A stretch of 5,094 bases of DNA. It comes from Phycisphaerae bacterium (GTDB lineage Bacteria; Planctomycetota; Phycisphaerae; UBA1845). Shown piece by piece: positions 1 through 5,094 of this stretch. The stretch is taken from NCBI GenBank assembly GCA_029260155.1, contig JAJDDU010000486.1:1-5094 (forward strand), written 5' to 3'. Position numbers and translations under genes: made by a program. Below the pieces are notes generated by a model. That model was given only the letters and a program-made list of their open reading frames with translations. It had not been told where the DNA came from and made no database searches. Every line of letters begins with the position of its first letter. The stretch's first letter is position 1.

Positions 1-903
1 TTGCTGACCGACTTCGTCCGCTGGCGCGTGGAGGGTTCCGATTTTCCGGTAGGTGAAAACGTCCTCGCTCTGACCATGGAAGCGCCGACGATGGTGACGG
101 CCGTCTACCTTTCGGTCACTTCCGTACTGACGGTCACATCGACGGGGCCTGCCGGCGTGCCGATCGCGCTGTCGGAGGCAGACGTTTACGGCGACTCGGA
201 CGGTAATACCGACTTTGTACGCGTTTATCACGATGATACCGAGCTGTCGTTGACCGCGCCGGCGGAAGCTGGCGGTCGGTTCTTCAGTCGATGGGTGATC
301 GATGGGCAGCAGGGAGCGTCCTTTCAAGAAGTTGCGACGGTTGTCGTCTCCGAAGACGTGACTGCGAATGCAGTGTACGCATTTGTCATTATCACCGAGG
401 AACCACAGAGCATGGGCGCTTGCGTTGGCCAATCGATCAACCTGTCGGTGACGGCGATTGGGAACAACCTCGCATATCAGTGGAAGAGGGACGGCATTCC
501 GCTCGGTGGCGAGACATCGGACATGCTGACAATTGAAGCGGCGGCCTCGGAAGACGCGGGCGCGTACACGGTCGAGATCGGCAATGCGAATGCGTCGGTG
601 ACGAGTGCTCAGGCGTTGGTGACGGTGGTCAATGCGACACCGATTATCACCAGTCAGCCAAGCGGGGCGGATGTTTGCCCTGGTGGGGCTGTGTTTATGT
701 TCGCGGGGGCTAGCGGCGGCGTGCTTGACTTCCAATGGTTAAAGGATGGCGTGGAAATAGACGGCGCGACGTCGGCGTTCTTTTCGATCTCGCCGGCTAC
801 GCTCGGCGATTCCGGTGCTTACTCGGTTGAGGTGTCCAATCAGTGCGGCTCGGTTGTCAGCCAAGATGCGATCATAGACGTTGACGATGTCCATTGTCCG
901 TAG
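1..903 (+). CDS. Secreted modular protein with InlB-like repeats and two Ig-like domains (3' part only)
   Basis: This is the C-terminal 300 residues of a larger protein. The frame is open at base 1, and the TTG there is not a credible start because it falls inside a repeat module. Residues 5-36 are the tail of one InlB-B-like repeat (F-x-x-W...VTAVY) and about 43-128 form a full second copy (FFSRWVIDG...ANAVY). Residues 130-211 and 213-296 are two bacterial Ig-like domains, each with a core Trp (W161, W246) and the F-strand pattern D-x-G-x-Y (Y189, Y274). The second has the Cys pair seen in this Ig type (C226 and C282, in CPGG and NQCGS); the first has only C141. The protein ends in VDDVHCP with no dockerin, LPXTG or PEP-CTERM tail. 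A structural or adhesive role outside the cell is inferred from the modules; no catalytic residues are visible. Only 17 bases separate it from the downstream protease gene, so the two are probably co-transcribed. Confidence 0.85.
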   Translation: MLTDFVRWRVEGSDFPVGENVLALTMEAPTMVTAVYLSVTSVLTVTSTGPAGVPIALSEADVYGDSDGNTDFVRVYHDDTELSLTAPAEAGGRFFSRWVIDGQQGASFQEVATVVVSEDVTANAVYAFVIITEEPQSMGACVGQSINLSVTAIGNNLAYQWKRDGIPLGGETSDMLTIEAAASEDAGAYTVEIGNANASVTSAQALVTVVNATPIITSQPSGADVCPGGAVFMFAGASGGVLDFQWLKDGVEIDGATSAFFSISPATLGDSGAYSVEVSNQCGSVVSQDAIIDVDDVHCP

Positions 904-912
904 AGAGGGAAG
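903..912 (+). promoter_or_regulatory. Ribosome binding site that decides the protease start
   Basis: The purine-rich GAGAGGGAAG ends 8 bases before the ATG at 921 and starts on the last base of the upstream gene's stop codon. It supports a start at 921 rather than the in-frame TTG at 894, which lies inside the upstream gene. A second ATG follows directly at 924, so either Met could be used, but spacing favours 921. The match to the Shine-Dalgarno consensus is moderate. Confidence 0.5.
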
Positions 913-920
913 TCGCAGGC

Positions 921-3824
921 ATGATGAAAAACAGTCGAAAATCGAAAGTAGAGAATAGAGAGTCGAGGGTCGAACGCCAAAATGGCCTGTTTCGGTCTTC
1001 TGCTTTCTGCGCACGTTTGACCGTTGTGTCGATGGCGGCGTGTTGCGTTGCTTCGGCGGCGCCGCCGGCGGATGCTCCGGAGGCTGTCGCCGCGTTCAAG
1101 CGGCAGCATCGGGCGGTCGGCGTGCATGTCGATAATGGGCTTGTGACGAGCATCCACGGCAAGGCGTTCTCGAGTGGAGCGACGGCCGAGGCGTCGGTGG
1201 AGGCGTTTCTCCAGCAACATGTCGGGCTCTTCGGGGTCAAACGGGAGGAACTCCTCGAGCTGCGCACCGATGTGCTCATGGGCGGGAAGTTGAAGGCGCA
1301 TCACTTCGAACAGCGCTGGCGGGGGATTCCCGTCGACGCGACGCGCGTCACGCTCGTGGTTCGCGGCGGTCCCGATCACCCGTTGGTTATGGTGACCGCG
1401 AAAACGACGGCCGTTCCCGACGATCTCGCACAGGCGACGCTCACGGCGGTGCAAGCGCGGGACATCGCGAAAAAGGCGGTTCCGGCAATGGTGAGTTTTG
1501 AGCAGGCGATGTTGGTGGTTTATCCGCGATCCACGCCGCCGGTGCTAACATGGTTCTTCTGGGCCGAATCGGCGGCGGGGCCTGGGTTCGAGCGATGGGG
1601 ATTCTACGTCGACGCGGTCAACGGGAAAATCCTCGAACAGCGCGACGGAATCATGCACGCGGACATCGCCGGGTCGGTTGTCGGAATGGCTACGCCGGGG
1701 TTTTTCCCCGACCAGGAGAACAACCCGACGGAGGAGCTCGGCATCTTCGGCACGCACGTGTTCGTAAGCGGCGGTGGCGAAACGTATGTCCAACCCGATG
1801 GGAGTTTCGTATTGCCGAACGAAGGCAACCAGGACGTGACGGTGCGAATGGACCTTAACGGGCAGTGGTGCGCCGTCGACAACACGATTCCGGTCATTCC
1901 CACGTTGACGGCGGAGATGGACGTTTCGCCGCCGGGTCCGGCGGATTTCGTTCTCAATGAGACGCCGACCGAGTTCGTGACCGCGCAGCTCAATGCGATG
2001 ATTCACACCACGATCATTCACGATTTCGTGAAAGGCATCATCCCGGAGTTTAACGGCATCGATCTGGCCATCCCGACGCGGGTCAACCTGGCCGACGACT
2101 GCAACGCGTTCTACACACTTGGCAATCCGTCGATCAACTTCTTTACGTCGCAGGCTGGTCAGCAGCCGCATTGTCCGAACACGGCCAACTCTACGGTGAT
2201 CTACCACGAGTACGGCCACTTCATTATCGACAGGGCGCTGGGCGGCGCGGCGGCAGGCGACTATCACGAGGGCGTGGCGGACGCGATCGCGGCACTGCTG
2301 GTGGATGATCCGTGCGTCGGCCCCGACTTTTTTGGAGAGGACACGGGTTGTCTGCGTCATGCCGATGAGCCGGATTTCATAGCTCCGGTAGGCCACCCCG
2401 ACACACACTGTTCGGGGCTCGCGATCGCTGGCGCCTACTGGGATTTGCGCACGGAGTTGATCGATCGTTTGGGGATTGATGAGGGGATGGCGCTCGCGCT
2501 GCGGCTTATGTACAACCAGATTCTGGCAGGCCCCGGCCTCCTCTGTACGGGGAACAACAACTGCGGCGGCATCACCGTCACGGTGCTGACCCTTGACGAC
2601 GACGATGACGATATTTTCAACGGCACGCCGAACTTCGTTGCGATTCAGCGGGCGTTTAGTCGCCACGGCATGCCGGGACCGGAGCTGTCCGTGCTGGAAT
2701 TCTCGCATCCGAACGGCATTCCGCGGACTTCTTCGCCGCTTGGGAGCGGGAGCGTGCCTCTTCAGATACTGGATGGCGATGTCGGTACGCTCGACGAGTC
2801 GGCGGTGACGTTGCACTACTCCGATGACGGCGAGGACTTTGCCGAGATGCCGCTGACGCCCGCCGATGTCACGCCCGATGGGGCCGACTTCGACGTACCG
2901 CTTCCTGCGGCCGACTGTTTCGCAACGCTCTACTGGTTTGTCAGCGCGCGCACCGCCGCCGGCGACCTGATTACTGATCCGCCGGACGGCGCGGCAGCGC
3001 CGTACACGGCGCTCGTTGTGACCGCGTTGGAATCGGTTCTAGAGGACAGTTTTGAGGACGACCTCGGGTGGGTGACACAGGCTGTCCCTTATGACGACCC
3101 ATTCGACCCAGGCGAGCAAGACTTGACGACCGGCGGCTGGGAGCGTGCTGTTCCGGACGCGGTGGTCAGCAACAGCAGCGGCGACGGGACGTGCAGTCCG
3201 ACGGTGGAATTGGAATTCTCTCAGCCGGGCGGCGGATACCCGGAGGCCGACGGTGCGTTCACGTTTGTGACTGGCGGCGCGGGTGGCGCATCCCCGGGCG
3301 CACTTGATGTGGATTGGGGTCCGGTGCAATTGGTCTCGCCGGTGCTGGAGAGCCCAGGCGGGTTGGCGCAGTTCTCATACGCGCGATGGTTCTTCAACGA
3401 TGACGGAGACGACAGCCTGACCGTGGAGATTTCCAACGATGGTGGTCAGTCATGGACCATGGTGGAAACCGTCACGGGGCAGACCGATTGGCATAAGGTC
3501 GAGTTCGCGGTGGCTGATTTTCTCGGACAGACCGATCAAATGGTCTTTCGATTTTCGACGGCGGATGAGCCCAACAACTCGATCACCGAAGCCTGCATCG
3601 ACGAGTTCGCGTTGGCGGCGATGTTCTGTGCGACAGCGGACGCCGACCATGACAACGACATCGATCTGAGCGACTTTGGGGGGCTGCAGCGCTGTTTCAC
3701 CGGGGCTGATGCCGGATCGCTCGACGCAGGGTGTGAGGCGTTTGACTTCGACCTCGACGACGACGTTGATCTGACGGACTACGGGCAGTTCGTCACGGCG
3801 TTGAACGGGGACCGGGGAAAGTAG
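921..3824 (+). CDS. Secreted fungalysin/thermolysin-like zinc metalloprotease with C-terminal dockerin
   Basis: Complete 967-residue preproprotein, predicted to be exported and to cut proteins outside the cell. Residues 31-46 are the hydrophobic signal core, with likely cleavage after CVASA (residue 46). The preceding n-region is unusually long and encoded by heptamer repeats. About 60-150 resembles an FTP propeptide and 165-245 a PepSY-like segment, which in this family inhibit and fold the enzyme. About 248-320 looks like a carboxypeptidase-regulatory-like beta-sandwich. The catalytic domain (about 345-585) carries HEYGH (H429, E430, H433), the third zinc ligand E450 in EGVAD (E-x-x-x-D), and a His motif (D494-T-H496-C-S-G, then AGAYWDLR) like that of fungalysins. 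A run of six Asp (559-564) precedes IFNGTPN. About 590-700 is an Fn3/Ig-like domain and 705-900 a MAM or jelly-roll-like domain. Residues 903-967 are a type I dockerin with two loops having Asp at positions 1, 3, 5, 7, 9 and 12 (D907-D918, D942-D953). The clan is firm; placement in M36 rather than M4 is less so. Confidence 0.9.
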   Translation: MMKNSRKSKVENRESRVERQNGLFRSSAFCARLTVVSMAACCVASAAPPADAPEAVAAFKRQHRAVGVHVDNGLVTSIHGKAFSSGATAEASVEAFLQQHVGLFGVKREELLELRTDVLMGGKLKAHHFEQRWRGIPVDATRVTLVVRGGPDHPLVMVTAKTTAVPDDLAQATLTAVQARDIAKKAVPAMVSFEQAMLVVYPRSTPPVLTWFFWAESAAGPGFERWGFYVDAVNGKILEQRDGIMHADIAGSVVGMATPGFFPDQENNPTEELGIFGTHVFVSGGGETYVQPDGSFVLPNEGNQDVTVRMDLNGQWCAVDNTIPVIPTLTAEMDVSPPGPADFVLNETPTEFVTAQLNAMIHTTIIHDFVKGIIPEFNGIDLAIPTRVNLADDCNAFYTLGNPSINFFTSQAGQQPHCPNTANSTVIYHEYGHFIIDRALGGAAAGDYHEGVADAIAALLVDDPCVGPDFFGEDTGCLRHADEPDFIAPVGHPDTHCSGLAIAGAYWDLRTELIDRLGIDEGMALALRLMYNQILAGPGLLCTGNNNCGGITVTVLTLDDDDDDIFNGTPNFVAIQRAFSRHGMPGPELSVLEFSHPNGIPRTSSPLGSGSVPLQILDGDVGTLDESAVTLHYSDDGEDFAEMPLTPADVTPDGADFDVPLPAADCFATLYWFVSARTAAGDLITDPPDGAAAPYTALVVTALESVLEDSFEDDLGWVTQAVPYDDPFDPGEQDLTTGGWERAVPDAVVSNSSGDGTCSPTVELEFSQPGGGYPEADGAFTFVTGGAGGASPGALDVDWGPVQLVSPVLESPGGLAQFSYARWFFNDDGDDSLTVEISNDGGQSWTMVETVTGQTDWHKVEFAVADFLGQTDQMVFRFSTADEPNNSITEACIDEFALAAMFCATADADHDNDIDLSDFGGLQRCFTGADAGSLDAGCEAFDFDLDDDVDLTDYGQFVTALNGDRGK
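934..975 (+). repeat. Six tandem heptamers, consensus RTMGARR
   Basis: The units are GTCGAAA, ATCGAAA, GTAGAGA, ATAGAGA, GTCGAGG and GTCGAAC, with exact 7-base spacing and no interruption. All fit RTMGARR except the last base of the final unit. Because 42 bases is two turns of 21, the array reads in frame as two similar 7-residue blocks, SRKSKVE and NRESRVE, in the n-region of the protease signal peptide. The purine-rich heptamer periodicity is a DNA-level pattern; the protein repeat follows from it. Confidence 0.85.
990..1010 (-). repeat. Three inverted heptamers, consensus RCMGARR
   Basis: Read on the - strand from 1010 down, the units are GCAGAAA, GCAGAAG and ACCGAAA, again with exact 7-base spacing. 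They differ from the + strand array mainly in having C instead of T at position 2, so together the two arrays fit RYMGARR in opposite orientation. They face each other across 14 bases (976-989) that contain GCCAAAATGGC, a 3-bp hairpin with a 5-base loop. With G-U pairs, 956-974 can pair with 991-1009 with few mismatches, giving a long imperfect RNA hairpin shortly after the start codon. Confidence 0.65.
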
Positions 3825-3849
3825 AAAGCAAAAAAACAGAAATCGCAGG
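3821..3849 (+). repeat. Degenerate heptamer patch at the protease stop codon
   Basis: Starting one base before the TAG stop, the sequence can be read as GTAGAAA, GCAAAAA, AACAGAA, ATCGCAG. The first unit fits the heptamer consensus seen near the gene start; the others fit only partly. The patch ends in TCGCAGG, which also follows the stop codon of the upstream gene. It is A-rich, so part of the resemblance could be chance. Confidence 0.3.
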
Positions 3850-3854
3850 ATCAC

Positions 3855-3894
3855 CGGTTCAAAACCGATCCCACACGTTTGCCGAGTGTGGGTC
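3855..3894 (+). terminator. Two adjacent hairpins, possible terminator of the upstream unit
   Basis: The first hairpin is CGGTT-CAA-AACCG (3855-3867). The second is CCCACAC (3870-3876) paired with GTGTGGG (3886-3892) around a 9-base loop, extendable by GA/TC across one bulged T. They start about 30 bases after the protease stop codon, where a terminator is expected. No T-run follows, so a classical intrinsic terminator is not supported; an RNA-stabilising 3' structure is equally possible. Confidence 0.35.
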
Positions 3895-3920
3895 AGGCGA
3901 CACTGTGCGCTGTGGTTCGT

Positions 3921-3932
3921 GGCTGTACAGCC
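3921..3932. promoter_or_regulatory. Perfect 12-base palindrome, possible operator
   Basis: GGCTGTACAGCC is a perfect inverted repeat with no spacer. It could be a binding site for a dimeric regulator or simply a short hairpin with a GTAC loop. It lies about 220 bases upstream of the downstream start codon and about 50 bases upstream of the weak promoter candidate. No specific regulator is recognised. Confidence 0.3.
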
Positions 3933-3956
3933 TTCACGTCCGTGGACCAACACTCA

Positions 3957-3978
3957 ATTGACTTTTCCTGAAGTCAGT
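3957..3978. other. Hairpin ATTGACTT / AAGTCAGT
   Basis: An 8-bp stem (one G-T pair) encloses the 6-base loop TTCCTG. The left arm contains TTGACT, which resembles a -35 box, so the dyad would overlap a promoter if one is used here. No T-run follows on the + strand. Confidence 0.35.
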
Positions 3979-3981
3979 CGT

Positions 3982-4011
3982 TAGACTCGATGTGCGGGTC
4001 GGGTTTGTTAT
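3982..4011 (+). promoter_or_regulatory. Weak sigma-70-like promoter candidate for the downstream protease
   Basis: TAGACT (3982-3987) matches TTGACA at 4 of 6 positions and TGTTAT (4006-4011) matches TATAAT at 4 of 6, with an 18-base spacer. Transcription would start near 4018 and give a leader of about 130 bases. An overlapping alternative -35, TTGACT at 3958, has no good -10 at the right distance. Matches of this quality are common by chance. Confidence 0.22.
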
Positions 4012-4058
4012 GGGCTGGACGGTGCGCGCCGAACGTGGTCGCGGGCGGCGCCTCATGC

Positions 4059-4077
4059 CACCGGTCGCAAGCCGGTG
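4059..4077. repeat. CACCGG-N7-CCGGTG inverted repeat
   Basis: A perfect 6-bp GC-rich stem surrounds the loop TCGCAAG. Its position in a gene-free leader and its compact shape suggest a REP-like dispersed palindrome, but only one copy is present here, so dispersal is a guess. It would lie within the leader RNA of the downstream gene if the promoter candidate is right. Confidence 0.35.
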
Positions 4078-4135
4078 TCACGCTACTACATGCCGTCCGC
4101 CCCGGATGGGCGATCCTGAGTCACCACTGATCGTT

Positions 4136-4144
4136 AGAGGAGGG
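4136..4144 (+). promoter_or_regulatory. Strong ribosome binding site of the second protease
   Basis: AGAGGAGGG contains GGAGG ending 7 bases before the ATG at 4151, close to ideal spacing. It fixes the start of the downstream gene and is clearly stronger than the site in front of the upstream protease. Confidence 0.8.
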
Positions 4145-4150
4145 TCTTAG

Positions 4151-5094
4151 ATGAGACATGCAGCAAGCGGGCCGTTGCGACCGACGCGTTTCCGGAATCG
4201 CGGGATCTGCACGGCGCTGGTGTTTGTGTTGAGCGTCCACTCATTGGCCACGCTTGCGTCGGCTGAGTCCGTATTGGAACAACGCACGCACGAGGCCCTC
4301 GGGCTTCTCGCGGGTGATGTGGTGTCGCTTAGCGTCGATCGGAATCCTGGGGCTGCGCACGAGATTGACGTTCCCGTGGGCGGCGCGGTGGTGACGCTCA
4401 GCTTGTCACGCTACTCGGCGCGTTCCGCCGCGCACTATCGCGTGCTTCATCAGGTTGCCGACGGCTCGTATGAATCGGTCCCGCCGGGACCGGTTCGGAC
4501 GGTGCGCGGGCATGTCCGTGGGATCGCCGGAAGCGTGGTGGCCGGCTCTGTAATGGACGACGGCCTCTCCGCGTTGATCGCGCTTCCGGACGGCGACCGC
4601 TATTGGATCGAACCGATCGTGTCGCGCGTCGACGGTGCAGCCGATGGCGACCACGTGATCTACCACGAGGCCGATGTGATTGCGGGTGGTGGCTCTTGTG
4701 CGACGGACGCGATGGAGCTGACGCTTCCGAACGACCCCGTCGCAGAAGGCAGCGGGTGCAGCTCGTTTCCCTGTGTCGCGGAGTTGGCCTGCGACGCTGA
4801 CTTCGAGTACTTCACCCGATGGGGTGCGAACGCAGAATCTCGCATCAATTCAGTCATCAATACGATGAACATCCAGTACGAACGCGACGTTGACATTACG
4901 CACGAGATTACCACGATCATCGTTCGGACGACGGCGGGACTCCCCTACACCGGCAACACCACCGGAACACTTCTGTCACAGCTGCGTGCGGATTGGAACG
5001 CCAACCACACGAACATCGTCCGTGACGTCGTCCAACTGTTTTCCGGCAAGAACTTGAGCGGTGGGCCGATCGGCGAGGCCTTTGGCATCGGGGT
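4151..5094 (+). CDS. Secreted M12B/reprolysin-like metalloprotease (5' part only)
   Basis: The frame stays open from ATG 4151 to the window end, giving 314 complete residues with the C-terminus missing. Residues 1-38 form a signal peptide: Arg-rich n-region, hydrophobic core about 20-36, likely cleavage after LASA (residue 38). About 45-175 resembles a reprolysin-type propeptide, including RGHVRGIAGSVVAGSV (119-134), then ALIALPDGDRYWIEPI (141-156) and HVIYHEAD. From about 208 the metalloprotease domain begins (CVAELACDADFEYF, then a helix SRINSVINTMNIQYERDVDI and strand EITTIIVRT), followed by LLSQLRADWN and VQLFSGKNLSGGPIGEAFGI. This order matches zinc-dependent M12-type proteases common in planctomycetes, where HExxHxxGxxH usually follows a few tens of residues later. 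That motif is outside the window, so activity cannot be judged. It is probably transcribed separately from the upstream genes, given the 326-base gap and its own strong ribosome binding site. Confidence 0.82.
   Translation, partial: MRHAASGPLRPTRFRNRGICTALVFVLSVHSLATLASAESVLEQRTHEALGLLAGDVVSLSVDRNPGAAHEIDVPVGGAVVTLSLSRYSARSAAHYRVLHQVADGSYESVPPGPVRTVRGHVRGIAGSVVAGSVMDDGLSALIALPDGDRYWIEPIVSRVDGAADGDHVIYHEADVIAGGGSCATDAMELTLPNDPVAEGSGCSSFPCVAELACDADFEYFTRWGANAESRINSVINTMNIQYERDVDITHEITTIIVRTTAGLPYTGNTTGTLLSQLRADWNANHTNIVRDVVQLFSGKNLSGGPIGEAFGIG

Larger units (their letters stand above)
3825..4150. other. Non-coding spacer between the two protease genes, rich in inverted repeats
   Basis: No convincing gene was found on either strand in these 326 bases. 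The stretch contains adjacent hairpins at 3855-3894, a perfect 12-base palindrome at 3921-3932, a hairpin at 3957-3978, a weak promoter-like pair at 3982-4011, a GC-rich inverted repeat (GCGCCG at 4026-4031 with CGGCGC at 4046-4051), another at 4059-4077, and CGATC/GATCG arms at 4111-4133 just upstream of the ribosome binding site. It probably holds the end of the upstream transcript and the promoter and leader of the downstream gene. Confidence 0.6.

Noticed and set aside
894..920. Upstream TTG start for the protease at 894
   Set aside because: It would overlap the first gene by 10 bases and add nine residues before the double Met. The purine-rich ribosome binding site fits the ATG at 921.
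1032..1046. Possible lipobox (MAAC, Cys 41) in the protease signal peptide
   Set aside because: The -3 position is Met rather than Leu/Val/Ile, a second Cys follows at once, and a good signal peptidase I site (ASA-AP) lies just downstream.
840..1454. 204-residue open frame on the - strand
   Set aside because: Antisense to the first gene's end and the protease propeptide; Arg-rich, with no recognisable domain and no good ribosome binding site.
2592..2612. GAC/GAT triplet run encoding six Asp
   Set aside because: It looks like a microsatellite but sits in a conserved-looking part of the catalytic domain just before IFNGTPN, so it is more likely a metal-binding or loop feature than a repeat expansion.
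1545..2816. 423-residue open frame on the - strand
   Set aside because: It lies wholly antisense to the protease, whose strand shows intact catalytic motifs. The translation is Arg/Val/His-rich without domains, as expected for a shadow frame in GC-rich coding DNA.
3853..3869. tRNA T-arm-like sequence (CGGTTCAAAACCG)
   Set aside because: The GGTTCAA string resembles a T-arm, but there is no matching acceptor stem, anticodon arm or D-arm upstream; the bases form simple hairpins instead.
3450..3953. 167-residue open frame on the - strand reaching into the spacer
   Set aside because: Most of it is antisense to the jelly-roll and dockerin coding region. The part in the spacer shows no signal peptide, motif or convincing start.
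3996..4017. G-rich stretch with three GGG runs, possible G-quadruplex
   Set aside because: The fourth run has only two G and one loop is 8 bases, so only a weak two-layer structure is possible.

Overview
The window most likely comes from a member of the Planctomycetota, with a GC content that looks to be around 60% by eye. The clearest sign is the C-terminus of the central gene: a type I dockerin whose two all-Asp calcium loops flank a short Cys-bracketed insert (RCFTG...GC, then FDFDLDDDVDL), a form I associate with environmental planctomycetes. The large secreted proteins built from Ig-like, InlB-like and jelly-roll modules fit the same group. The taxon is inferred from protein style, not from a marker gene.

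All three genes lie on the + strand and all look exported. Bases 1-903 are the 3' end of a large surface or secreted protein with InlB-B-like repeats followed by two Ig-like domains. After a 17-base gap comes a complete gene (921-3824, 967 residues) for a secreted zinc metalloprotease of the fungalysin/thermolysin type. It has an FTP/PepSY propeptide, a carboxypeptidase-regulatory-like insert, an HEYGH catalytic domain, beta-sandwich modules and a C-terminal dockerin. The close spacing suggests these two genes are co-transcribed. A 326-base non-coding stretch (3825-4150) follows, rich in hairpins and palindromes, and probably separates two transcription units. From 4151 to the window end is the 5' part of a second secreted metalloprotease, of the M12B/reprolysin-like type, cut off before its expected zinc site.

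The most unusual feature is at the start of the central gene. Six tandem copies of a heptamer (consensus RTMGARR, 934-975) and three related heptamers on the opposite strand (990-1010) converge on a small GCC-AAAAT-GGC hairpin. Together they encode an odd, 26-residue charged extension of the signal peptide. Removing 78 bases (933-1010) would keep the frame and leave an ordinary signal peptide, so this looks like a short repeat element inserted into coding sequence. Weaker traces of the same motif lie at the stop codons of both the first and second genes.

Functionally the region reads as a cluster for extracellular or cell-surface protein handling: a modular adhesin-like protein and two zinc proteases of different clans. 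No RNA genes, CRISPR arrays, insertion sequences or origins were found.
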